NCBI GenBank assembly: GCA_036924085.1
Contig: JAVGWX010000002.1
Location: 45,254,666 to 45,318,665, forward strand
DNA length: 64,000 nucleotides
Reading direction: 5' to 3'
Source of the DNA: Ariolimax columbianus
Taxonomy: Eukaryota > Mollusca > Gastropoda > Stylommatophora > Arionidae
Positions 30,801 to 41,795 of this stretch are shown piece after piece. The translations under genes and the position numbers were made by a program. Numbering within the stretch: the stretch's first letter is position 1; each line of letters begins with the position of its first letter. The notes under the pieces are model-generated. The model made no database searches. It worked only from the letters and a program-made list of their open reading frames with translations, and had not been told where the DNA came from.

Positions 30801-30994
30801 ATTTTAATATTTGTTTTTCCACTACTTAATTCCCACTTCTCTGATCCAAACTCTCCCATTTGCTACATCCTCTATAACACCCTATTGTAGGCCTATCTTT
30901 AGTCTCATACTTTGTGCGCAACTGTGTTGACTGGACGGAGAGTGTGTTGACCAAGGTCCATATGGGATTCAGAGAGGGAACCCTGTACTCCCCT
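27900..30994 (-). mobile_element. CR1-group LINE, nearly complete, inserted into the 28-bp array
   Basis: The minus strand starts near 30994 and ends at 27900 in (TTAAG)n, after ACTGGTTTAGAAGACTC-like sequence. The left and right edges carry the same 27-bp sequence with one mismatch (27873-27899, 30995-31021). These could be a target-site duplication or simply array periodicity. The related copies at 52290-54112, 61795-62578 and 62587-63025 end or overlap consistently. The length of about 3.1 kb, with endonuclease and RT both present, suggests near full length. Confidence 0.88.
28250..30862 (-). pseudogene. CR1-group LINE endonuclease/RT, frame-broken
   Basis: Minus strand, in order. Endonuclease start CFYANVKSIVNKREEL...DIIGLTESWA (30780-30640) and end KLLLMGDFNFPEIKW...GSSDH (30350-30124). 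Linker to about 29460. RT with KCPGQDGIHPKLLFEI, RDWKDAEVIPLFKKG, NYRPVSLTSIVCKLLE and SQHGFTRGRSCLTNLL (to 29101), then GVPQSSVLGPILFLIYINDL and KFADDTKLCSS (28890-28740), WQMEFNVDKCTVMHMGRSN, and the thumb LYKALVRSRLEYCVQVWSPY. Stops and shifts lie near 30440, 30124, 29457, 29100 and 28480. In the paralogue at 52.9 kb, motif A reads VIYLDFAKVFD, so the family is of the LDFAKAFD type. Dead copy. CR1/L2/Rex1 group by motif pattern. Confidence 0.88.
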
Positions 30995-31048
30995 GACTCG
31001 TAGATAGAGAGAGGCAGACTCGTAGATAGAAAGAGAGGCAGCTAATAG
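30995..31048. repeat. 28-bp array, right part
   Basis: GACTCGTAGATAGAGAGAGG and one further partial unit, continuing the array interrupted at 27899. Confidence 0.85.
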
Positions 31049-31939
31049 ATAGATTGGTGTTTTAATTGATAAACTGATAAAGAAAAGAAAGGAACAGATT
31101 GTATTTTTTTAAAACAGCTTTAACCACCAGTGACCGAGGGAAGTAGAGAAAAATGACTGGTCAACATCTGTAGGTATGCTTGACACTTGAAAAGGTATCA
31201 GAAGTGCGATATGAAGCATGCTGTCATGATTTATATGGATATCATAAAGTTAACACAAACACATATACTATGAGTGTATATTTGAACACCAATGAAACCT
31301 TCCATTTAATTTTATGTAATTACCCGGTGTTCTCGGGGTAAATGTCATTATGTTCTGAAACTCCGTGCAAAGGTCATTATACAATATTGGCAGACTGGTG
31401 TGTAGACAGTCAATACTGATACCACTGCCAAGCGTCCATAGACATCTATAGAATTTTGACAATAGAGCGTGCGTGTTTCTAGAGGGCTGAATTGAGATAA
31501 CTCAAGATCGGAGTTCCAAACCTTTTTTTACGGTAACCTTTGTGCTTCATTGTGAAACATAGACCACCACCGCAGTTGGCCCATTTTAAAGGATGCCTGT
31601 TTCCAAGCATTTGTAATCACTTACTGTTTCGCTCAAATGTGAAGTATAGGTTTTAACTGCAGCCAGTACCTTCATAGAAAACCTGTATTCCAGCTTTGGC
31701 AGCGGCTGATTATAGTGGCCATGTTGTTTTGTTTTTTTACATAATGCGTTTACTAGCTCCAAGTACATCCGTATTTAGTCATCTTTTACGACATGTTACG
31801 AAGGTGACAATAGTCTTATTATTTTCATCTCCGGGGCACCCTTCCCTTTAAGACTTTGATAAAGCTTTCCCTCAGTTCTGAGTCATTTAAGAAACCATCC
31901 CGCCTCTTTTGTCTTTTAATTAATATTCCTGTATGCACT
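31049..31939. other. unannotated spacer
   Basis: No gene or repeat family recognised. Confidence 0.35.
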
Positions 31940-32185
31940 TGGTTTTTAGTAAACATTCGTATAACATTTTAGCTTTATAGAGTAAACCTGCATGCGCCTC
32001 TTTGGCCTAAGAGTTTGGGTTAACCTTCATGTACCTCTTTGGCTTTATAGTTTTAGTAAACATTCGTATACTTCTTTGGTTTATAATTTTAGTAAACATT
32101 CGTGTACTTATTTGGATTATAATTTTATTTTAACAATCGTGTCTCTTTGGTTTATACTTTTAGTAAACATTCATTTAGCCTCTTG
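31940..32185. repeat. degenerate repeat of about 45 bp
   Basis: TTTTAGTAAACATTCGTATA and CTCTTTGG...TTATA recur five or six times with strong divergence. Confidence 0.65.
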
Positions 32186-32289
32186 TCTTTCTTTGTTCAT
32201 CATGCACCATATTGACCCTTAGTAAAATTGTTAGAAAATCTCATCATATCCTACAAGGTTTTAGTAAACTTACCTGCGCCTCATTGGCT

Positions 32290-32605
32290 GTAAATATGCC
32301 TTCATATATAAATATATGTAAATATACCTTCTCGTATATAAATATATGTAAATATAACTTCTCGTATATAAATATAAGTATATATCTTCTCGTATATAAA
32401 TATAAGTAAATATACCTTCTGGTATATAAATATAAGTAAATATACCTTCTCGTATATAAATATATGTAAATATACCTTCTCGTATATAAATATAAGTAAA
32501 TATACCTTCTCGTATATAAATATATGTAAATATACCTTTTTTGTATATAAATATAAGTAAATATACCTTCTTGTATATAAATATATGTAAATATTCCTTT
32601 TCGTA
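32290..32605. repeat. 30-bp AT-rich array, about 10 copies
   Basis: Unit words are TATACCTTCTCGTATATAAA and TATAAGTAAA, alternating with TATATGTAAA. Tyrosine/isoleucine-rich frames here are artefacts. Confidence 0.92.
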
Positions 32606-33400
32606 CCCACATGCTGTTAACTTTATTTTTCTGTCTCTGGGATAACGAGTTTTTCCTCTTCTTTGTACCACGAAGTGGAGCGTACATGTTCTCTGAAGTT
32701 GTTTTGTATCTCCTTATAGGGTTTTGGTGATGGAAGGATTTTGTTGTGTTCGCAGTTATGAAAATGATGGACAATCCAGAAGATGGAGTTTCATTGTTTT
32801 CTCTTGTCAGTCGCAGGGCTTGCAATATGATGAATGGTTTGCCGCTACTCAATGTAAACGTTTGTTCCACGGTACATGTTTTGTTCGTGGCCTGAACAGT
32901 GTAGTCTGGTCTCATCAGTTCAGATTGTTGATGCAATCTTTGTAAATGGGTTGGACGTGCCTACATACAGAACTCTTGCAGTCACACCTGTAGCCCATCT
33001 GTTCATTCATTGTTCACTCTAGTTGCAGATTTTGGTTTTTGTGTGCAGTTCTTTCGCTTGTGGAGATTTAGGGTTCGACTTGTTCAGTCCTGCTCGTGTC
33101 AGTTAATCGGCACTTTCATGGCAACAGATGTATGTGTGATCCGGTATGCACGGCAGGGTGACAGTGATGTCATATAATAGAAGTACTGCTATAAATTTAA
33201 GAATATGTGTAACTGTTGTCTCCGATATTGGGATCCAGTTTTCAAGGACCCTGTGAATGGATATGAAATCTTAGAAAATGACTCGTTTTGTTGGGTGTAT
33301 TTTTATGTTCTTGTATTTTGAAATGATGTTGTGGTTTCTGATATTGCTTGGATCTCTGCATCACGGTTTGAGGAGACGGATTTACAAGGTGCCTTGTTTG
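32606..33400. other. unannotated spacer
   Basis: Possibly decayed LINE RNase H sequence downstream of the fragment at 33400-33510, but no motif is convincing. Confidence 0.3.
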
Positions 33401-33510
33401 GTCTTGATACATTATATTGGCTCAATTTCTTGCGTTTATGATAGTAGTAAAGGCTGAGCCATCTGTATATGCATAGATCCAGTCACTGGGTTCGGACTGA
33501 ATGGTTTAAA
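33400..33510 (-). pseudogene. LINE RNase H fragment
   Basis: The minus strand reads DWIYAYTDGSAFTT, matching the start of the retrotransposon RNase H domain with its first catalytic Asp (compare WTHAYTDGS in the complete LINE). The continuation is broken by stops and no second catalytic motif is found. Confidence 0.6.
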
Positions 33511-33759
33511 TTGCGCAGAGTTTTAATATGTTGGGGTCGGTTGAGTTATTCGCTGGGTAGTTCATGAGGTTAGTGTTTACTTGGAGCCATGGGAATGTTG
33601 AATTGAGTGGGCAGTTGGACAATTGTTATTGTTCCTTTCTCTTTGAGTAGATGGTACTTGGCAATTAGTTCTTCTGCTATGATTATTTGAGATTTTGTTG
33701 ACTCTTATTTTTGTGTAAGTCAATTTGTCGACTGGTTTTCTGTTGGTGTGGTTTTGGGG

Positions 33760-34205
33760 AAAGTGTTTCAATTTAATCATCGAGTACCATACAGAGAAAT
33801 CAAGAACATCATCAGAAATCAGTATATACACCAATGGAGAGAAGACAGAAACATAAGCAGTACACCAGACCCAATTCACCAACTCAAAAGAAATCAACAA
33901 ACTACCTTATTTCGCCTTAGAACTGGACACTGCAGGCTATTATAACATCGTTACCGACTGAAGATCTCACACACCGATGAGTGTGTTTGTGGAACAGGAT
34001 GCCAGAACCCTGAGCATATTCTATAGGAATGCCCAATCTATAGGGAAATGAGATGCCAGACCTGGTCAGAGGTTGCGGAGCTGAGACAAACGCTGTGGGG
34101 CAGCCGCTCCGACCTGGTGAAGGCTGCAGACTTCATCATGGTGACTGGCCTGCTGATAAAGCATGACAGAAAGATCCTGAACGCAAAAAAGAAGAGGAAA
34201 AAACA
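33760..34205 (+). pseudogene. I-like LINE C-terminal fragment
   Basis: The plus strand reads NHRVPYREIKNIIRNQYIHQ, HQLKRNQQTTLFRLRTGHCR, then SHTDECVCGTGCQNPEHIL and CPIYREMR. This is the region after RNase H, including the CxCG...H...C motif also present at residue 1240 of the complete LINE and in the truncated LINE at 5090. It is a separate family member with several stops. A (CA)n tract follows at 34200-34232. Confidence 0.75.
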
Positions 34206-34234
34206 CACACACACACATACACACACACACACGT

Positions 34235-34545
34235 ACGTGTCATTTGGGAAGAATGCAGTTACACACGCAGACAAGGTAAAGCATCGCTGGACTGGTCATC
34301 TGCTTCGGAGAACCGATGACCGTTGGAGCACCGCGACAGCAGTCTGGTACCGACAAGAGAGAAAACGACAAAGGAGAAGACCCCCTACGCGCTGGTCCGA
34401 CTCCCCCGAACTCAGAAACAACACCCACGATGCTACAGACTGGACACTTATCACCTACTGGTTCACCGTAGCCCAACACAAAGGACAATAGAAGCGAAGT
34501 TGGGACCCAACGCCTCTGAGGAATGGGTTGTCCACTGAATCCAGA
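34235..34545 (+). pseudogene. LINE C-terminal fragment (GRPPTRW type)
   Basis: HADKVKHRWTGHLLRRTDDR, WSTATAVWYRQERKRQRRRP and PTRWSD match the extreme C-terminus of RTE/Jockey-type RTs (W.GH..R..D.RW...W.P...R..GRP..RW.D). It continues as DATDWTLITYWFTVAQHK, the usual final helix. Confidence 0.7.
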
Positions 34546-34639
34546 CACACACGTATAATATAATATGGTACTTACGTGATAGTGTCTGAAAATGTGTCAC
34601 GTAGCCACTGAGGTTTTCATTTACCTGAGCAGAAAATAA

Positions 34640-35145
34640 AACTCCGATGGGCGAGGCTACCTGGACAGAATTCGAAGAATCGGCCTGGCTGCCACATCTA
34701 TGGACGCCTTGCTCTGAGTCTCGAACCAGAAGATGCTTTCACTGAAAACCAAGCAACGAATTTACCTAACCTGTGTCGTCCACATCCTGGTGTACGGTTC
34801 CAAAACCTGGACTATTCCGCGGAGCGATCAGAAGTGTATTGAAGTCTTCAACATGTGCAGCCAGAGGCTCATTTTTGTGATCCACTGGTATGGCCGCGTC
34901 TTTAGCGACGAATCACCCGACGGACAGGTTTCGAAAGCACACTCGCCACGCTAAACTGTCGCCGTGTGGCCTCATGTGGGCCACCTTGCCGAGGACTTCC
35001 GCCAAACAACTTTTTATTTACGCCACGGGTATCAAGATTGAGAAATGCACCTGCGCCCGTCCACGCACCACTTGGCTAGGTCAAATCAGAAAAACATCAC
35101 TATAACTGCACGCAACCTTGGATTCAGCCACTCATCGTGCTCAAG
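34640..35145 (+). pseudogene. LINE RT thumb/C-terminal fragment
   Basis: The translation gives MLSLKTKQRIYLTCVVHILV, YGSKTWTIPRSDQKCIEVFN, MCSQRLIFVIHW, then, after a frameshift near 34925, RKHTRHAKLSPCGLMWATLP and a CACARPRTTWLGQIRK-like end. This is the part after FADD in a common non-LTR RT. Partial and shifted. Confidence 0.75.
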
Positions 35146-35764
35146 GGCGGTTGACGTAATTTGCCCTTGTCACCTATGCGGACTACCTACATACTTAACT
35201 ACTTACTTCTCTACCTACATACCTGCACCTACCTAACTACCCCCGTATCCTTGAGTAAATCGACATTGAACAGGCGCCTTATAATACATGCGGTTGCGAA
35301 CAGCTTCAATTTCAACCATATTTGACAAATCGAAGATAAGGGCCCGATGCAACATCTGCCCTTCTATATACCTTTACATTCTACAACGAGAACCCGAACT
35401 TTCTATTTATACAATAGTGGTCGAACTGGTTTTCTGTCCTGTGATCCGACGACACCAATGTTGCTTCATGTTTATGTCTGTGTTCAAACATGCTGCCCGG
35501 AATAACCATTTGGCTGGAAGCAAAGAAGTCAATAAATAATTCCCCGTTATTATTTCGAGTCACAATTTCATGCCTGACTATGATTTAATCAAAATCAGTA
35601 TTGTCATTACCAACTTTCGCATTTGACCCTCTTTTCCCCATTAAAACCGTGATCCCCCACCGGTTGTCCATGCTATTATGAAGGTCCAGTAGAAGCTTTC
35701 ATTTACAAAGTCCCTTCTGTCGTGTCTGACCAAGGGATATGGATCGCAGTGAGAATGTCAGCTG
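35146..35764. other. unannotated spacer
   Basis: A short CCTACCTAC-type repeat at 35185-35235; nothing else recognised. Confidence 0.35.
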
Positions 35765-35862
35765 AAATTGGATGTGTCGGGCCGAAAGGCGCCTATATCA
35801 CAGCCTCTGACGTAAACTGCGATGCAATGTCCTTTTCGTGACGAACGCTGAAGAAGAAGAAT
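35765..35862 (+). mobile_element. SINE 3' fragment with (GAA)n end
   Basis: GAAATTGGATGTGTCGGGCC, GAAAGGCGCCTATATCACAG and GATGCAATGTCC, then GAAGAAGAAGAA. This is a divergent copy of the SINE B 3' segment. Confidence 0.65.
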
Positions 35863-37274
35863 AATTCTTCACCTTTTTGTTCTCATTGGTCGTATTTGCA
35901 CGTGAAGTCTAGTTCTCTGGATAAAGGTCGCTGTGGTAAAGAGTTCGTAATGCTCCCAAATAGTTTTGGGTGGAGGGCTGTCTCCGTGGATCAGAACTCT
36001 ATACGGGCTTGATGTTTCATTGATTGATTTTGTTATTGGTTTCGAAATTGCTCGTATTGAGTTCTTCGTCCTTAAGAAATTATCTGGTAGCGAGTTTTCG
36101 TTGGCTTTTCTTACATTCTGTCGCATACCGAAGTATGTGGACCTCGGTCCTCCTCGTCGTAGTACACTGCAAGACTTCTAATCAGACTTAAACTAAGGGG
36201 ATCGCAATGTGGATACCTACACCGTTGGCCAGGTTACTGTAACGCTGCATGTTTTTAGGGAAATGGCGTAGGGGTAAAGTAGGGTCGTGGTCAGTTTGTT
36301 ACATTTCACCCTAAAATTTGCCTCTGCAACCTACATACCACTCCGATTCACGCATGTCTAAAGTCTGCTGGGTGTGGAGTAGAAACTTCTGGGTTTAAAA
36401 GAAAACTCTGGAAACATACACCGTATGATACAGTAATAAAAGAGCATACTTGGTGTTCACGTAGACAGGAAAGGGAGAAGAAGGATAATGTTGGTATGTC
36501 AACTTGTGGTTTGTTTCCTTGTAATTAACAAAAAATATATACGCCAGACATTAAAATACAATACAATACGAAACAAAACTAACATGCTCATGTCTTTTTA
36601 ACGGACGTTGCCTAATATAGATTATTTGTAATTCGATGAAAGCAATGAAATGTCAAGATATCACAGAATGCGCAAGCAGCTTTGCCATTACTGGCGAGAT
36701 CAAATTAGAAGACTTCTGGATGTGGTTAGGATTGAATTAGCTAAGGATGTGCATAACTACATATAGTATCGCATATCCCTAGAAGTTTGCTCTGCATGAG
36801 GAGAACATGGACAGTATAAAGGAATACATAAAGAACGAGAAGAAGAGAAAGTATAGAGCAGTTGCAGTTATGCCTAATCTAAATATGGCTGACCTGCAGA
36901 ACACAAATTCAAATGAACACCCACAACAACAAAACACTAAAACGAAAACAATAACAATTTGCAGCGCCTAAAACGGCGATACAAAGCCTGATTTGATTTC
37001 AGTTTTCTCTGCTCATCATTTCCCTGCTCAGATTGGATTATTCTTTTCGAGCCTAATATAATATATGTCCTATGACATGCTAGGAAACATGTCATGCATA
37101 CCACACAAACTGCTGACCTTCACCGCAAAACAGATACATCTGATGTGTAAGTTATATTAAATTATCAGAAATAACCAAATAGTTCCGATTTCGAATTATA
37201 AGCTAATAGACAAAATCTGTCATGAAAAGACTCGCTTTTTGGACACTAGGAATTAGCAGCAATGTTAAAGAAAT
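35863..37274. other. unannotated AT-rich region
   Basis: No gene, RNA or repeat family recognised in 1.4 kb. Confidence 0.35.
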
Positions 37275-37620
37275 AAGACTAACGTCTGGTTAAGCAAAAT
37301 ATACTGATCAGAAATGTTAGTCAGGTACAAGCAAAACATTCTGGACTAGACTCTCCCTACTTCCTAGTGGCACGCCTTGGAAACGGGTGTTTTCACGGTA
37401 GCTTGACTAACAAGGCGATGGATCGACGTGCTCTCCGTAGTAATGAGCGACACGCAGATAAAGCCAAGCATAGCACAACCGCCTGAAAAACAGCTGTCCA
37501 CCTTCATCAGCACGCTCGGGATGTGAGAAAAGCTACAACAACCCGCCACTTAACGTTCTTTTTAGGGCGCACAGACGAGTAATCCTACTCATTGTGTGCA
37601 TTCAACAACAACAGCAATGT
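37275..37620 (+). mobile_element. family A retroposon, (CAA)n-tailed
   Basis: The reverse complement of the 2086 copy over nearly its full length: ACGCAGATAAAGCCAAGCAT, CACGCTCGGGATGTGAG, CCGCCACTTAACGTTC, then CATTCAACAACAACAGCAAT at the right end, which serves as the 3' tail. Confidence 0.8.
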
Positions 37621-37829
37621 TTATTAAATTTAAAAAAACACACAAAAAACGCTTAGAAAGAAAATCAATTTATTGAAGTACTTGAACAGATCAACCATAC
37701 ATTTACTGTGACTCATATAAATGAGTTCATGAATGTTAGAAGACTGTTAATGTCACACAGGAGAAGGCACAGGACTGAAATTGTCGCGGGTGTGCAGAGC
37801 AAGCTGGGAAATTCATTTAAATAGTGTAC
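37621..37829. other. unannotated spacer
   Basis: Nothing recognised. Confidence 0.35.
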
Positions 37830-38590
37830 AGTAACATTGGGGTCAGGTGAAACATACTGGTCAAGGTGGGAGCGAAGAGTAACATCAGGGTCAGATGAGG
37901 CATACTGGTCAAGGTGGGAGCGAAGAGTAACATCAGGGTCAGGTGAGACATACTGGTCAAGGTTTGAGCGAAGAGTAACATCAGGGTCAGGTTAAACATA
38001 CTGGTCAAGGTGGAAGCGAAGAGTAACATCAGGGTCAGGTGAAACATACTGGTCAAGGTTTGAGCGAAGAGTAACATCAGGGTCAGGTGAGACATACTGG
38101 TCAAGGTGGGAGTGAAGAGTAACATCAGGGTCAGGTGAAACATACTGGTCAAGGTTTGAGCGAAGAGTAACATCAGGGTCAGGTGAGACATACTGGTCAA
38201 GGTTTGAGCGAAGAGTAACATCAGGGTCAGGTGAGACATACTGATCAAGGTGGGAGTGAAGAGTAACATCAGGGTCAGGTGAAACATACTGGTCAAGGTT
38301 TGAGCGAAGAGTAACATCAGGGTCAGGTGAGACATACTGGTCAAGATGGAAGCGAAGAGTAACACCAGGGTCAGGTGAAACATACTGATCAAGATGGAAG
38401 CGAAGAGTAACATCAGGGTCAGGTGAAACATACTGGTCAAGATGGAAGCGAAGAGTAACATCAGGGTCAGGTGAAACATACTGGTCAAGATGGAAGCGAA
38501 GAGTAACATCAGGGTCAGGTGAGACATACTGATCAAGGTGAGAAAGAAGAGGAACATCGTTGTCAGGTAAAACATATCGGTCATGACCCC
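37830..38590 (-). repeat. 48-bp minisatellite, about 15 copies, open in one frame
   Basis: The unit includes GAAGAGTAACATCAGGGTCA and GGTGAAACATACTGGTCAAG. Because 48 is divisible by three, the minus strand stays open over the whole array (38602-37817, 261 residues) as repeats of LTSMSHLTLMLLFAQT. Variants alternate GGTTTGAGC, GGTGGGAGT and GATGGAAGC blocks. Hydrophobic and repetitive; I recognise no protein family and treat it as a satellite rather than a gene. Confidence 0.9.
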
Positions 38591-38834
38591 AACCTCCCTC
38601 ACTTCCTGATATGGCTTCTGGATACAGGCTGGGTCACATCAGCTTTACCAACGAGTTGGGGATCGACACTGTAATGTTAGTGGTAAGATTGCTGAGAAGC
38701 ATCGCGCTGCACTACAACCATATGGAAAGGTTCACCTTCTGAAGTACGCTTCGGGTTATTTGAAGAGCCACTGTAACCCGCCATCAAACGCTAAAATAGC
38801 AGTACTATTGGCATCCAATAACAAGAAAATTTCT
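38591..38834. other. unannotated spacer
   Basis: Nothing recognised. Confidence 0.35.
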
Positions 38835-38965
38835 CAATTTATTCTTCCCCAAAACAAACTAAAACTATTTTTTTAAAACTGACGTCATGTAATTTCAAAA
38901 CACTATTCTTGACGGTTAGAAAGTTGATGTATTAAGATTTATATCTACAAGAATTAACAAAACAT
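38835..38965 (+). repeat. dispersed repeat, shared with 41655-41795
   Basis: TTCTTCCCCAAAACAAACTA, GACGTCATGTAATTTC and GAAAGTTGATGT occur in the same order in both copies. Type unknown. Confidence 0.7.
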
Positions 38966-39074
38966 ACCTTCTTGTTGAAGACAATACTGAAGGGTAGGGT
39001 GGAAGACAGTCGTTCAAGAAGCAGACAACGTTTTAAGAGGGTGGATAACATCATAGGATCAAAACATTGAGCAG

Positions 39075-39415
39075 CGCATGAGCTGCAGTGGTCAGCGACC
39101 CATAGCTGACTGCTAGCATCACAGCCAGCGAACCAGAGCTGCCAAGACCCTTCTACACCTCCACGCGGTGATCCTGGATAACAGGCTGCAGCAGGGCAGA
39201 CTGGCTAAGGAGAAGGAATCGAAGAGGGAATGATAACCCGGTACTAAACAAATGCTTGCTGAAGTCGGATGTGTTGGACCGAAAGGTGCAAATATCGCAG
39301 TCAAGCTGTAAACTACGACACAACGCATTCCGTTCTCTGGACTACATTCTGCTACTTAAGCCGTTTCAGGGTTTGATAGTGGGAAAATTGAGAACGAACG
39401 AAGAAGAAGAAGAAC
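39075..39415 (+). mobile_element. SINE B copy, (GAA)n tailed
   Basis: Near-identical to 23530-23865. It contains GCTGCAGTGGTCAGCGACCC, CGGTGATCCTGGATAACAGG, AAGTCGGATGTGTTGGACCG and ACAACGCATTCCGTTCTCTG, then GAAGAAGAAGAA. It carries the extra CAGTCAAGCTGTA segment. Confidence 0.85.
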
Positions 39416-39500
39416 GGCAAGAGATAGTGAACACTGGATATCCATTGCAACCGACCTTCGATGCGGAGATGGCACCTAAACTGAACTGAAAGGATAGTTC
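39416..39500 (+). repeat. short dispersed repeat, shared with about 63890-63990
   Basis: CCGACCTTCGATGCGGAGAT and GGCACCTAAACTGAACTGAA match the reverse complement at the end of the window. It directly follows the SINE B tail here. Confidence 0.65.
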
Positions 39501-39599
39501 TTTATTTACATATTGTGATGCAGTTGGGATATGTACGAGGGATAGTTACAAAATAACAGCAATTTTATTAACATTTTTACAAATGTTCGAACCAGAAAT

Positions 39600-40560
39600 T
39601 GTGTGTGTCTTATTTTTCAACATATTTTACCTGCCTTGCAACACACTTTGTCCACCTGTCCCAAATCTTGTGGATGCTATCTAGATAGAAAAAGAGTAAT
39701 TTGGTGTGACATTTAACCAGTTTTGCACCGCCTCTATTACCTCGTTGTCATCTGTAAACCTCTGAGTCCGCAAACGTTTTTCGTGGGTCCAAACAAGTGA
39801 AAGTCAGATGGCGCAAGTTAGTACGGCATGCTGGATGTTTCAAGACCCCAAATTTCAGAAAACGAACTGTATCTACTGTATGCGCGACCGTATGTGGGAA
39901 GGCGTTGCTGTGCAGCAACAATATTCGTTTTGAAAGAAGTTTCCGACGTTCAAATTATAGCGCGGGCTTCAGTCTTTCCCTAGCATGCCACTGTATCGAA
40001 CACTAATGATCACCCCTTTCCTGGAAATGCACACATATACGGCCATTAATATTCCAAATGATGGTCGACATGACTTTCCCAATCGGAAGCCAGTATTTTG
40101 ATTTTTTTTTCTTAGCCGTGGACAACGGGTGCTTCATTGACATCGACTGTCTCTTACTTTCTTGTCCGTAATGGGGCAGACATGGCTCGTCTCTGTCACA
40201 ATTTGACGGAAACAAATATCGCCATGAGCATGACCGTCCAAATGCTTCTGACAAATCGTTTGCAGTGCACGTTTGTGATCGTCGGACAGCAACCTTGGGA
40301 TCCATCTACTACATACTTTTTGTAAAACCGAGTTCATCATGACCGTGACTTGTGTTAAAATCTACGGCTATTTCATCAATAGTGACTCGCCTGTTGCCAC
40401 ATACTAACTGGTCGATCTGCTGTTTCACTGTGTCAGTTATCACACTTGCTGGTCTCCCATGCCCCGGTTCATCACTGGAGTTTTGTCTTCCGTTTTAAAA
40501 TCTTTCTGCACATTGATTCACTCGCGACATGCCTAGTCTGTCAAACCGAACGTGACGTGA
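39600..40560 (-). pseudogene. mariner-like transposase pseudogene
   Basis: From about 40540 downward the minus strand reads HVRPASVITDTVKQQID-like sequence, NRRVTIDEIAVDFNTS (helix-turn-helix), MNSVLQKVCSRWIPRLLSDD, HAHGDICFRQIVTETS, then SMSMKHPLSTAKKKKSKYWL, PIGKVMSTIIWNINGRICVH. The order matches a mariner transposase from the HTH to about the middle of the catalytic domain; frames change several times. The right end near 40530-40590 overlaps a family D-like segment. Confidence 0.7.
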
Positions 40561-40590
40561 TTTGAACCTGCTACACTGGAACTGTAAACC

Positions 40591-41654
40591 AAGGACACAA
40601 CCCATAGGTCACACGCTAAGAGTGTCAGCCTTCAATAAAGAGTTGCATCACAACAGATTAAAAACGTTAAATGTGTTGTCCTATTTTCTAATATCTGATT
40701 CTGCATACATTTTAAGTTTACTGCTTTTTTTTATCACTGGGAGAACGTATTATTCTCTGTTTAAATTCCAAATTGTATTTCCAATATTGTTTCTTGAGCT
40801 TCCTTTGAAACTCAAAGAAGGCTACTTAACATTTGGCATGTGCAGTGCCATGCATTTTTAGAGCTTTCTACCTTAGAGGGGTTACAACCACAGAGTTAAA
40901 AATGCGGCAATCACTTAATTGAAGGTAGGTCAATCGCGTGTCTCCTTAGAACAAAGAAAACGAGACTGTTAGAGGAACAGTGGACATATAATAAGAGATG
41001 CTGTATGGATATCTTTTCTAATCATCTCAGTTATTCTTTCTCTGTGTAGAGGGTTGCACTTCACTTTTATTTAAGTATTGTTTCTCTGTGTGCGTGGAAA
41101 AGTCAAGATGCACGCTTGCACTTCAGTTTATGTCAAGCTTTTAAATTGATATTGATCGCTGAACATAGTGCAACATTTATGTCAAGTATGTCAAGTGTTA
41201 TTTTAAAGAATAAATTCCAGGTATGGGGTCACCTAGACCCTTTGGTGGAAAATCTGCTAAAGCGTCTCCTACTTTCATTGGTTAGTAAATTGAACAGAAG
41301 CAATGCAATTACAAATGTAATATAGAACAAGAATGTAGCAGGCATGCTCGAATTCTTGTCTAGAAAAGAGCACAAAGATGTCTTTGTTAATGCTGTTTTC
41401 ATCATCTGTGTTTCATGATCGCCCTATGGACATCAACTATTTATTTCCAGAATGTAAAGATGGAGCGCGCGGGAATGAATGTGACATGCTCAAGGGAGCT
41501 TATTGACTGTAGATGTAAGACAATCGTCTGGTCCGACAGCAGCATGTAAACAATGGGCTGCTTGATTTCCCTCCCTTCTGCGGTTGATCGATTAGCCGTA
41601 TTATTTATTATGGATTTCATAAAATTCTTCTCTTTTTTTAACAGTTAGGGGCTG
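40591..41654. other. unannotated region
   Basis: No gene recognised in about 1 kb. Confidence 0.35.
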
Positions 41655-41795
41655 TGCTCAATTTCTTCTTCCCCAAAACAAACTAAAAAAATATTTTTTA
41701 TTTTAAAATGGACGTCATGTAATTTCGAAACATTGTTGACGGCGAGAAAGTTGATGTGGGAAAATGTATATCTATAAGAATATTTAAAGGATATT
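41655..41795 (+). repeat. dispersed repeat, second copy of 38835-38965
   Basis: TTCTTCCCCAAAACAAACTA, GGACGTCATGTAATTTCGAA and GAAAGTTGATGTGGG, same order and orientation as the first copy. Confidence 0.7.

Noticed and set aside
37817..38602. Repetitive membrane protein gene
   Set aside because: The frame is explained by a 48-bp unit; there is no unique domain, promoter or exon evidence. Kept only as a finding.
41116..41325. Upstream exon of the channel
   Set aside because: The frame has no S0-S3 motif (such as a YFxxRF or DKLWF pattern) and no suitable splice phase.
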